64,000 bases of DNA from Burkholderia sp. WSM2230. GTDB taxonomy: Bacteria; Pseudomonadota; Gammaproteobacteria; Burkholderiales; Burkholderiaceae. Where the stretch lies: assembly GCF_000472445.1 (NCBI RefSeq), contig NZ_AXAJ01000009.1, forward strand, positions 291-64,290. Reading direction: 5' to 3'. A program made the position numbers and the translations under genes. Positions within the stretch are counted from its first letter, which is position 1; each line of letters starts with the position of its first letter. The notes beneath the pieces are model-generated. The model was not told the DNA's origin. It saw only the letters and a program-made list of their open reading frames with translations, and made no database searches. Below, one piece after another: positions 51,996 through 59,295 of this stretch.

Positions 51996-53054
51996 ATGAA
52001 AAGCGTTCAATACCCGAAGTTGCCGCAATGGTTGAGCCGCGTGACGCGCTGCGTCACGAGCGCTGCGCTCGCCGCGCTTGCATGTCTCGCGGCGCCACCC
52101 GGCTACGCGCAGGACAAGGAGGTCACGATAGCCTATCAGCAGATTGTCGACCCATGGGTCGTTGCGATTGCCAACGGCTCCATCGAAAAAGAGACCGGCT
52201 ACAAGATCAACTGGCGGCAATTCGAATCCGGTGCAAAGGTCGCCACCGCGATGGCGTCCGGCGACGTGAAGGTCGGCGTGATCGGCTCGAGCCCGCTCGC
52301 GGCGGCCGTGAGCCAGGGCGTCGATCTGCAACTCTTCTGGATTCTCGACAACATCAACCAGGCCGAGGCGATGGTCGTGCGCAACGGGTCCGGCATCAAC
52401 AAGCCAGCGGACCTGAAGGGCAAGACGATCGGCGTGCCGTTCGTCTCGACGACGCACTACCACACCATGTTCGCCTTGCAGCATTGGGGCATCAATCCGT
52501 CCGAAGTAAAGATCCTGAACATGCAGCCCAACCAGGTCGTCGCAGCGTGGGCACGCGGCGATATCGATGCCGCCTACGTGTGGGACCCGGCACTCGCGGA
52601 GTTGAAGAAAAGCGGCAAGGTGCTGATTACGTCCGGCGATCTGTCGAAGCTCGGCAAGCCCACGTTTGACGGGATTGCAGTCGATCGCAAATGGGGGGAG
52701 GCTCATAAGGATTTCATGGCGAAACTGGTGAAAGCCATCTCAGGCGCGGACGAGCAATACCGGAAGAACCCGGCGCAATGGAACGCGAAGTCGCCGCAGG
52801 CGGCGGCCATCGCCAAAATGATCGGCGGCTCGGCGGCCGACGTTCCCGAGTCTCTGTCGCTTTATGCGTACCCGACGATTCAGGAACAGGCCTCCGCGCA
52901 ATGGCTCGGCGGCGGCACTTCGAGCCGCGCAGCGTTCGCGCTGAAGGACACGGCCACGTTCCTGAAGGAACAGAAGCAGATCAACACGGTGCTGCCGGAT
53001 TATTCGAAATTTGTGACCCCGGCTTATGCCGAGGCCGCGATGAATCTCAAATGA
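51996..53054 (+). CDS. tauA: Taurine ABC transporter substrate-binding protein TauA
   Basis: This 352-residue periplasmic protein has a signal peptide ending GYAQD. The SBP family features VTIAYQQIVDPWVVAIANG, VGVIGSSPLAAAVSQGVDLQ, LKGKTIGVPFVSTTHYH and AAYVWDPALAEL match TauA/SsuA sulfonate binders more closely than amino acid binders. ATG 51996 has CGGAG upstream; the open frame to 51504 runs antisense through tauR. It is first in tauABC, divergent from tauR. Confidence 0.92.
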   Translation: MKSVQYPKLPQWLSRVTRCVTSAALAALACLAAPPGYAQDKEVTIAYQQIVDPWVVAIANGSIEKETGYKINWRQFESGAKVATAMASGDVKVGVIGSSPLAAAVSQGVDLQLFWILDNINQAEAMVVRNGSGINKPADLKGKTIGVPFVSTTHYHTMFALQHWGINPSEVKILNMQPNQVVAAWARGDIDAAYVWDPALAELKKSGKVLITSGDLSKLGKPTFDGIAVDRKWGEAHKDFMAKLVKAISGADEQYRKNPAQWNAKSPQAAAIAKMIGGSAADVPESLSLYAYPTIQEQASAQWLGGGTSSRAAFALKDTATFLKEQKQINTVLPDYSKFVTPAYAEAAMNLK

Positions 53055-53085
53055 TGCAGGCGAGTCCGTCGAATCAGGAGGCAGT

Positions 53086-53901
53086 ATGGAAAGCATGAGG
53101 GTGAAGAATGTGAGCGTGGTCTTTCCCGGCCGCAGCGCGGGCCAGACGGTGCACGCGCTCGATAACATCAACCTGACGATCAATTCGGGGGACTTCGTCG
53201 TCGCATTGGGGGCATCGGGATGCGGCAAGACGACGCTGCTGTCGCTCATGGCGGGCTTTATCGCGCCGACCACGGGGGAATTGCTGCTGGGCGGCACGCC
53301 GATCGCAGGACCCGGCGCCGATCGTGGCGTAGTGTTCCAGAAGCACGCGCTGCTGCCGTGGCTCAACGTAATCGACAACGCCGAGTTTGGCCTGAAGCTA
53401 CAGGGCGTGCCGAAAGCCGAGCGGCGCGAAATAGCGGTGCGCAACCTGGCGCTGGTGGGCTTGCAGGACTTCCACAAGCACATGATCTATCAACTCTCGG
53501 GTGGAATGCAGCAGCGTGTAGGCATCGCGCGCGCGCTCACCTGCAATCCGGCCATGCTGCTGATGGACGAACCGATGGCCGCGCTCGACGCCTTGACCCG
53601 CGAAACGATTCAGGAATTGCTGCTCGACGTCTGGACGAAGACCAACAAGATGTTCTTCTTCATCACGCACAGCGTAGAGGAAGCGCTTTTCCTCGCCAGC
53701 CACCTGGTCGTGATGTCGCCCCGCCCTGGCCGCATCACGCACACGTATGAGCTGGATTTCAATCGACGGTTTCTCGAAACACGCGACGCGCGCGCGATCA
53801 AGTCGATGCCTGATTTCATCGAAATGCGCGAGCGGGTGCTCAGCATCATTTACGGCGACGAGAAAATGCGCGCCGCCAACGCCGAGGTGACACATGTTTA
53901 A
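53086..53901 (+). CDS. tauB: Taurine ABC transporter ATPase TauB
   Basis: This 271-residue ABC ATPase has Walker A GASGCGKTT, Q-loop VVFQKHALLPW, signature LSGGMQQRVGIARAL, Walker B LLMDEPMAALD and H-loop FFITHSVEEA. It energises uptake with TauA and TauC. AGGAGG is present eight bases before the ATG, 31 bases after tauA, and it overlaps tauC by eight bases. Confidence 0.95.
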   Translation: MESMRVKNVSVVFPGRSAGQTVHALDNINLTINSGDFVVALGASGCGKTTLLSLMAGFIAPTTGELLLGGTPIAGPGADRGVVFQKHALLPWLNVIDNAEFGLKLQGVPKAERREIAVRNLALVGLQDFHKHMIYQLSGGMQQRVGIARALTCNPAMLLMDEPMAALDALTRETIQELLLDVWTKTNKMFFFITHSVEEALFLASHLVVMSPRPGRITHTYELDFNRRFLETRDARAIKSMPDFIEMRERVLSIIYGDEKMRAANAEVTHV

Positions 53902-54814
53902 CTCGAAACGCGCTCATGCGCTCGCAGATGGCCATCACGGGCCGCTCGATTCGGACACCTCAATTCGCCCACCGCGAACTCCGGGCCGCCGTCCACGGGT
54001 TCTTGCGAAAAAGCCGGTCAAGCCAGGCGATACGTTCGGCGTGCCCGGCCAGGGCAGCAGCATTGTCACGAGCCTCATCACAGTCGCCGCGTTCCTCGCG
54101 CTGTGGTTTGCCGCGACCAACCTTCACTGGATCAAGCCGCTCTTTCTGCCGTCGCCACAAGCGGTGTATGCGAAGTTCATCCTGGTCGCCACCGACGGTT
54201 TCGCCAACTCGACGCTCGCCCAGCATACCGGGATCAGTTTGCTGCGTGTGTTCGGCGCCTTCCTGCTCGCCTGTGTGACTGCGATTCCGGTCGGGATCAT
54301 GATGGGCGTGTCGCGTTTTGCGCGCGGCGTGTTCGACCCGCCGATCGAGTTCTATCGGCCACTGCCGCCACTCGCCTATTTGCCGCTCATCATTATCTGG
54401 TTCGGCATCGGCGAATTTTCGAAAGTATTTCTGATTTACCTGGCGATCTTCGCACCACTGGCCATTGCTGCGCGATCCGGTGTGCGCTCCGTGTCGATCG
54501 AGCAGATACATGCGGCTTATTCGATGGGCGCTTCGCGTACGCAGGTCGTCCTGTATGTGATCCTGAAGTCGGCGTTGCCGGAGATTTTCACTGGTATGCG
54601 CATCGGGATCGGCGTCGGCTGGACGACACTCGTGGCTGCGGAAATGGTGGCTTCCACGAGCGGCCTCGGCTTCATGGTGCTCAATGCTGCGGAGTTCCTT
54701 GCAAGCGATGTAGTGATCATGGGGATTATCGTGATCGGCTTCTTTGCTCTATGTTTTGACCTGTTGATGCGCCACCTCGAGCGAGTGCTCGTCCCATGGA
54801 AAGGCAAAGTTTAA
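53894..54814 (+). CDS. tauC: Taurine ABC transporter permease TauC
   Basis: This 306-residue BPD-type permease has about six membrane segments and the EAA-like loop EQIHAAYSMGASRTQVVLYVI. Its roughly 60-residue N-terminal extension is hydrophilic, as often in TauC/SsuC. The C-terminal MGIIVIGFFALCFDLLMRHLE ends the core. With TauAB it forms the inner-membrane importer. Confidence 0.94.
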   Translation: MFNSKRAHALADGHHGPLDSDTSIRPPRTPGRRPRVLAKKPVKPGDTFGVPGQGSSIVTSLITVAAFLALWFAATNLHWIKPLFLPSPQAVYAKFILVATDGFANSTLAQHTGISLLRVFGAFLLACVTAIPVGIMMGVSRFARGVFDPPIEFYRPLPPLAYLPLIIIWFGIGEFSKVFLIYLAIFAPLAIAARSGVRSVSIEQIHAAYSMGASRTQVVLYVILKSALPEIFTGMRIGIGVGWTTLVAAEMVASTSGLGFMVLNAAEFLASDVVIMGIIVIGFFALCFDLLMRHLERVLVPWKGKV

Positions 54815-54865
54815 TCGCGGAGAGCCTTCGGTCGATATCGCCGCTGTCATCGGGAGCAGAAAGCC

Positions 54866-55201
54866 ATGCAGGTGGTGGTGTTCAAGGACCGATGTGACCG
54901 CGTCATTCAGATGGTGTTTGACGACGATTACACACACGCGGTGGCCTACCATCACGATGCCCCTGTCGGCGAACTGCGCATCGACATTCACGACGATCCT
55001 TTGAACGCTGCTGCAACGTTGCTGAATGTCCGCGTGGAACCCGCCTATCGCCGCAGCGGTATCGCTCGCACTCTCCTCGCCTACGCCAGCAGGGAAACCG
55101 GGCAGCCAATCAGGGCGCATCTACCTGCATCACCCGAATCACGCGCATTTGAAACACTTGTTCGGTGCCTATCCGCTGAAGGGATTCTCGTCCCTATGTG
55201 A
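54866..55201 (+). CDS. Small GNAT-family N-acetyltransferase
   Basis: This 111-residue protein carries GNAT motif A (RVEPAYRRSGIARTLL), in which the acetyl-CoA pyrophosphate loop RRSGIA is intact, preceded by a beta-strand (ATLLNV). It is short for the family but seems complete. GGGAGCAG precedes ATG 54866. It sits between tauC and xsc and may be co-transcribed with tauABC. Its acceptor is unknown; a GCGGCG/CGCCGC hairpin follows the stop at 55204-55225. Confidence 0.75.
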   Translation: MQVVVFKDRCDRVIQMVFDDDYTHAVAYHHDAPVGELRIDIHDDPLNAAATLLNVRVEPAYRRSGIARTLLAYASRETGQPIRAHLPASPESRAFETLVRCLSAEGILVPM

Positions 55202-55257
55202 CCTGCGGCGCTCAAGCTCGCCGCAAGCTTTGCCGCCATTCAGCGCCCTGCCGCACC

Positions 55258-55290
55258 GTGGACTCAGCGATTGATACAACCTGGCACTAC
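55258..55290 (+). promoter_or_regulatory. Bipartite element upstream of xsc, candidate TauR site
   Basis: GTGGACTCA (from 55258), then CGAT, and CTGGCACTAC (55281-55290) repeat the tauA upstream element with the same 23-bp spacing. It lies 225 bp before the xsc ATG, so a distal TauR-controlled promoter may produce a long leader. Confidence 0.62.
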
Positions 55291-55346
55291 GCGTTTGCAT
55301 GGTCCGTCGGAAATACTTCAGTTGTCGGTTTATCGCTGGAGTCACC

Positions 55347-55418
55347 ATGAGCCACATCGCGGAAACCTCGTCGTCATGGCAGGCTTTCCTGTACGGCATG
55401 TCCCGTTTTTCGAGTTAA
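55347..55418 (+). CDS. Possible 23-codon leader ORF in the xsc upstream region
   Basis: An ATG with TGGAG seven bases upstream opens a 23-codon frame (MSHIAETSSSWQAFLYGMSR, then FSS) ending in TAA before the proximal xsc promoter. If the distal promoter is used, it would be translated from the xsc leader. It has no recognisable homology and could be chance. Confidence 0.3.
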   Translation: MSHIAETSSSWQAFLYGMSRFSS

Positions 55419-55421
55419 TGC

Positions 55422-55486
55422 TTGACCCGGACTGACCGCCTGCTCTACATTTTACGCATCTAACATTCTTCGGAACGTTTTGTTCC
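55422..55486 (+). promoter_or_regulatory. Proximal sigma-70-type promoter of xsc with downstream inverted repeat
   Basis: TTGACC (55422-55427), an 18-bp spacer and TACATT (55446-55451) form a fair sigma-70 promoter, giving a start near 55458. Just downstream GGAAC (55472-55476) and GTTCC (55482-55486) make an inverted repeat with a TTTT-rich centre, well placed for a repressor, possibly an IclR protein. Confidence 0.55.
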
Positions 55487-55515
55487 ATTTTCATTAGAAA
55501 CCGGAGACAGCCCTC

Positions 55516-57318
55516 ATGAGCGATTACACCCCTACCAGCGGCCCGCAGGCCATGACACCCTCGGAAGCGTTCGTCGAAACCCTTGCCGCCAACGGCGTGA
55601 CCGACATGTTCGGCATCATGGGCTCGGCCTTCATGGACGCCATGGACATCTTCGCCCCGGCGGGCATCCGTCTTATCCCCGTGGTGCACGAACAGGGAGC
55701 CGGCCACATGGCCGACGGCTACGCTCGCGTGTCCGGCCGCCATGGCGTCGTCATCGGCCAGAACGGCCCGGGCATCAGCAATTGCGTGACCGCCATTGCG
55801 GCGGCCTACTGGGCGCATAGTCCCGTGGTCATCATCACGCCCGAGGCGGGCACCATGGGCATCGGCCTCGGCGGGTTCCAGGAAGCGAAGCAGCTGCCCA
55901 TGTTCCAGGAGTTCACCAAGTATCAGGGCCACGTCACTCATCCCGCGCGCATGGCCGAGTTCACAGGCCGGTGCTTCGACCGTGCTCAGGCCGAAATGGG
56001 GCCGACGCAGCTCAATATTCCGCGCGACTACTTCTACGGCCAGATCAAGGCGGAGATTCCGCAGCCGCAGCGTCTGGACCGCGGTCCCGGCGGCGATCAG
56101 CGTCTGAACGAAGCTGCCGAACTGCTCGCGCAGGCGAAATTCCCCGTCATCATTTCGGGCGGCGGCGTGGTCATGGGCGATGCAGTCGAGGAATGCAAGG
56201 CGCTCGCCGAGCGCCTCGGCGCCCCGGTCGTGAACAGCTACCTGCATAACGACTCGTTCCCCGCCAACCATCCGCTGTGGTGTGGCCCGCTCGGCTACCA
56301 GGGCTCGAAGGCCGCCATGAAGCTGATCTCGCGCGCCGACGTGGTCGTTGCCCTCGGCTCGCGGCTCGGGCCGTTCGGCACGCTGCCCCAGCACGGCATG
56401 GACTACTGGCCGCAGAACGCAAAGATCATCCAGATCGATGCCGATCACAAGATGCTCGGTCTGGTGAAGAAAATCTCGGTTGGCATTTGCGGCGACGCGA
56501 AGGCCGCCGCCGTGGCCATCTCGGAGCGCCTCGCCGGCCGCACGTTGGCCTGTGACGCCTCGCGCGAGGGCCGCGCGGCTCAGATCGCCGCGGAAAAGGC
56601 CGCCTGGGAAAAAGAGCTCGACGAGTGGACGCACGAACGCGACCCGTACAGTCTCGACATGATCGAGGAGCAGAGCCACGAACGCACCCCCGGCGGCGGC
56701 CATTATCTGCACCCTCGCCAGGTGCTGCGCGAGCTCGAAAAGGCCATGCCCGAAGACGTGATGGTCTCCACCGACATCGGCAACATCAACTCCGTGGCCA
56801 ACAGCTACCTGCGCTTTAACAAGCCGCGCAGCTTCTTCGCGGCGATGAGCTGGGGCAACTGCGGATATGCATTCCCGACCATCATCGGCGCCAAGGTCGC
56901 GGCGCCGCACCGGCCGGCCGTGTCCTACGCCGGCGACGGTGCATGGGGCATGAGCCTGATGGAGACCATGACCTGCGTGCGTCACAACATTCCCGTCACC
57001 GCCGTCGTGTTCCATAACCGCCAGTGGGGCGCCGAAAAGAAAAACCAGGTGGATTTCTACAACCGCCGCTTCGTCGCCGGCGAGCTGGAAAACCAGAGCT
57101 TTGCGGGAATCGCGCGCGCGATGGGAGCCGAGGGCATTGTCGTGGACAATCTCGAAGACGTGGGCCCGGCGCTCAAACGCGCCATCGACCTGCAGATGAA
57201 CCAGGGCAAGACCACCATCATCGAGATCATGTGCACCCGCGAACTCGGCGACCCATTCCGCCGCGACGCGCTCGCCAAGCCGGTGCGCCTGCTCGACAAG
57301 TACAAGGACTACGTCTGA
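55516..57318 (+). CDS. xsc: Sulfoacetaldehyde acetyltransferase Xsc
   Basis: This 600-residue thiamine diphosphate enzyme converts sulfoacetaldehyde and phosphate to acetyl phosphate and sulfite. The N-terminal conserved Glu lies in VVHEQGAGHMADGYARVSG. Xsc-typical segments are GIGLGGFQEAKQLPMFQ and QLNIPRDYFYG, and the cofactor motif is GDGAWGMSLMETM with NRQWGAEKKNQ. The length is standard. CGGAG precedes the ATG. It is the central enzyme of the island and the source of sulfite for SoeABC or TauE. Confidence 0.96.
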   Translation: MSDYTPTSGPQAMTPSEAFVETLAANGVTDMFGIMGSAFMDAMDIFAPAGIRLIPVVHEQGAGHMADGYARVSGRHGVVIGQNGPGISNCVTAIAAAYWAHSPVVIITPEAGTMGIGLGGFQEAKQLPMFQEFTKYQGHVTHPARMAEFTGRCFDRAQAEMGPTQLNIPRDYFYGQIKAEIPQPQRLDRGPGGDQRLNEAAELLAQAKFPVIISGGGVVMGDAVEECKALAERLGAPVVNSYLHNDSFPANHPLWCGPLGYQGSKAAMKLISRADVVVALGSRLGPFGTLPQHGMDYWPQNAKIIQIDADHKMLGLVKKISVGICGDAKAAAVAISERLAGRTLACDASREGRAAQIAAEKAAWEKELDEWTHERDPYSLDMIEEQSHERTPGGGHYLHPRQVLRELEKAMPEDVMVSTDIGNINSVANSYLRFNKPRSFFAAMSWGNCGYAFPTIIGAKVAAPHRPAVSYAGDGAWGMSLMETMTCVRHNIPVTAVVFHNRQWGAEKKNQVDFYNRRFVAGELENQSFAGIARAMGAEGIVVDNLEDVGPALKRAIDLQMNQGKTTIIEIMCTRELGDPFRRDALAKPVRLLDKYKDYV

Positions 57319-57371
57319 TTCGCCTGTTGTCTGCGTGTCCGGTCCCGGCAGCGTACCGCTCGGGACCGGCA

Positions 57372-57410
57372 GGCCGGAAACGGGGCCTCCCCACCGTTTC
57401 CGGCCTTTTT
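57372..57410 (+). terminator. Rho-independent terminator after xsc
   Basis: GGCCGGAAACGG (57372-57383) and CCGTTTCCGGCC (57394-57405) form a perfect 12-bp stem with a 10-base loop, followed directly by TTTTT. It stands 53 bases after the xsc stop and 73 before pta, so part of the transcripts should end before pta. Confidence 0.92.
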
Positions 57411-57483
57411 CGTTCGCTTTTCCGGCAATCCCTTTCTGGCAACTTCCTGGCAACTATTTCGCAACCGTGGCCGCACCCTCACC

Positions 57484-58518
57484 ATGAAAGCAATCAACCG
57501 CATTATCGAAAGCGCCCGCTCCTCGCCGCGGCGCATCGTGCTCTGCGAGGCGGAAGAGCCGCGCGTGCTGCAGGCGGCGCAGCGGGCCACGCGCGAAGGC
57601 ATTGCCCGCATAGTACTGGTGGGTTCCGCGACCGCCATCCATCAGGCCGCCGCGCGCGAGGGCGTCGATCTGGAAGGCATGGAGCTGATCGACCCTGCCA
57701 CCTCAGCGCTGACGGCACCGTTCGCCGAGACGCTGTTTGCGCTTCGCAGCCAGAAAGGCATGACGCTCGACGAAGCGAAACGCGAAGTCCTCAAGCCGCT
57801 TTGTTTCGCCAACCTGATGGTGCGGCTCGGTCACGCAGAAGGCTCCGTGGCCGGCTCTGTCTACACGACCGCCGACGTGGTCCGCAGCGCCATTCAGATC
57901 ATCGGCATTCATCCGTCGTTCAAGCTGGTGTCGAGCTTCTTTCTGATGATGCTGTGCGAGCCCTTCCACACGCTCAAGGGCGGATTGATTTTTTCCGACT
58001 GCGGGCTCGTCGTGGACCCCGATGCCGGCCAGCTCGCGCAAATTGCGATGGCGGCAGCCGACAGCGCGCAGAGCCTGCTGATGGAAGAACCGCGCGTCGC
58101 GATGCTGTCATTCTCGACGAGTGGCAGCGCCCACCATGCGGCAGTCGACAAGGTGGTGGAAGCGACACGCCAGGTGCGGGCATCGCGGCCGCACCTGGCG
58201 ATTGATGGCGACGTGCAGCTCGACGCTGCGATCGTGTCGGAAATCGCGCTGCGCAAAGTCGAGCATTCGCAGGTGCACGGCCACGCGAACGTGCTGGTTT
58301 TTCCCAGCCTGGAAGCCGGCAATATCGGCTATAAGCTGGCCGAGCGCATTGGCGGCGCCAAGGCCATCGGCCCGTTGTTGCAAGGCCTGAATAAGCCGGC
58401 CAACGACCTCTCGCGCGGTTGCAGCGCCGCCGACATCTACTATGTGATCGCAGTGACCTGTGTACAGGCGCAAACCGCGGCAGCGCGCATGAACCCACAG
58501 ACGGCTCACCTGGCGTGA
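57484..58518 (+). CDS. pta: Phosphate acetyltransferase Pta (short form)
   Basis: This 344-residue enzyme consists of the PTA/PTB catalytic domain only. IVLCEAEEPRVLQAA and NLMVRLGHAEGSVAGSVYTT belong to the fold, and the C-terminal FPSLEAGNIGYKLAERIGGA and LSRGCSAADIYYVIAVTCVQA are typical. It converts acetyl phosphate from Xsc to acetyl-CoA, as in many taurine degraders. It overlaps the exporter gene by one base. Confidence 0.95.
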   Translation: MKAINRIIESARSSPRRIVLCEAEEPRVLQAAQRATREGIARIVLVGSATAIHQAAAREGVDLEGMELIDPATSALTAPFAETLFALRSQKGMTLDEAKREVLKPLCFANLMVRLGHAEGSVAGSVYTTADVVRSAIQIIGIHPSFKLVSSFFLMMLCEPFHTLKGGLIFSDCGLVVDPDAGQLAQIAMAAADSAQSLLMEEPRVAMLSFSTSGSAHHAAVDKVVEATRQVRASRPHLAIDGDVQLDAAIVSEIALRKVEHSQVHGHANVLVFPSLEAGNIGYKLAERIGGAKAIGPLLQGLNKPANDLSRGCSAADIYYVIAVTCVQAQTAAARMNPQTAHLA

Positions 58519-59279
58519 TGCCGATGGAAAAAGTAGTGCTGCTGCTCGCCCTGATGGCGGCCGCGAGTTATTTCCAGACCGTCACCGGCTTCGGTCTCGG
58601 CATGATCGTGATGGGCGTGGCGAGCGGCGCAAAGCTCGCACCTGTGGCCAGCGTTGCGGCGCTGGTGAGCCTCGTCTCGCTCGCCAATAGCGCCGTTGCA
58701 CTGCCCGGTAAGCTGCATCACATCGACTGGCGGGCGGTCGGCGCCGCCACGCTGGGCATCCTGCCTTCCGTCGTCGCGGGTGTGCTGCTGCTCGATTACC
58801 TGAGCGGCGAGGCCTCCGGCTTTCTGCAACTGCTGTTGGGCGCGGTGGTGCTCTATGGAGGCTTGAGCGCCACCCTGCGCCCGGCCCCGCTGCGCGTACG
58901 CTCGGGTGACCGAAGCTTTTTCGTCAGCGGCGTGTTCGGCGGCCTGCTTAGCGGCATGTTCGGCGTGTCCGGGCCACCTCTGATTTTTCAGTTCTATCGT
59001 CAGCCGTTGTCGGTGGTGCAGATCCGCTATGCGCTGATTCTTGTCTTCACCGCCACCGCGACGACCCGCACGCTGTTTAGCGCATACAACGGGCAACTAG
59101 GCGCGGACACGTGGATGCAGGCCGCGCTAGCCGTGCCCGTGGTGGCGCTCGCGACGGTCGCGGCCCGACACTATCCGCCGCCGCTTTCTGCCGTGGCCAC
59201 ACGCCGTGTCGCGTTCGGCGTGCTCGTGGTGATCGGCTGCTCCCTCATGCTGTGTGCCGTGCACCAGCTATCAGGTTAA
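58518..59279 (+). CDS. tauE: TauE/SafE-type sulfite exporter
   Basis: This 253-residue TauE/SafE (DUF81) membrane protein has about eight segments in two similar halves. The first half contains FQTVTGFGLGMIVMGVASG, the second GVFGGLLSGMFGVSGPPLIFQFY, the pair of motifs typical of the family. Placed after xsc and pta, it should export sulfite (or sulfoacetate). ATG 58518 overlaps the pta stop. It is convergent with the CobT-like gene, 16 bases away. Confidence 0.88.
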   Translation: MPMEKVVLLLALMAAASYFQTVTGFGLGMIVMGVASGAKLAPVASVAALVSLVSLANSAVALPGKLHHIDWRAVGAATLGILPSVVAGVLLLDYLSGEASGFLQLLLGAVVLYGGLSATLRPAPLRVRSGDRSFFVSGVFGGLLSGMFGVSGPPLIFQFYRQPLSVVQIRYALILVFTATATTRTLFSAYNGQLGADTWMQAALAVPVVALATVAARHYPPPLSAVATRRVAFGVLVVIGCSLMLCAVHQLSG

Positions 59280-59295
59280 AGCCGCGCGGCGTGAA

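Noticed and set aside
37663..59279. Sulfonate island as a recent mobile element
   Set aside because: No integrase, transposase, flanking direct repeat or tRNA gene was found, and base composition looks like that of the neighbours.
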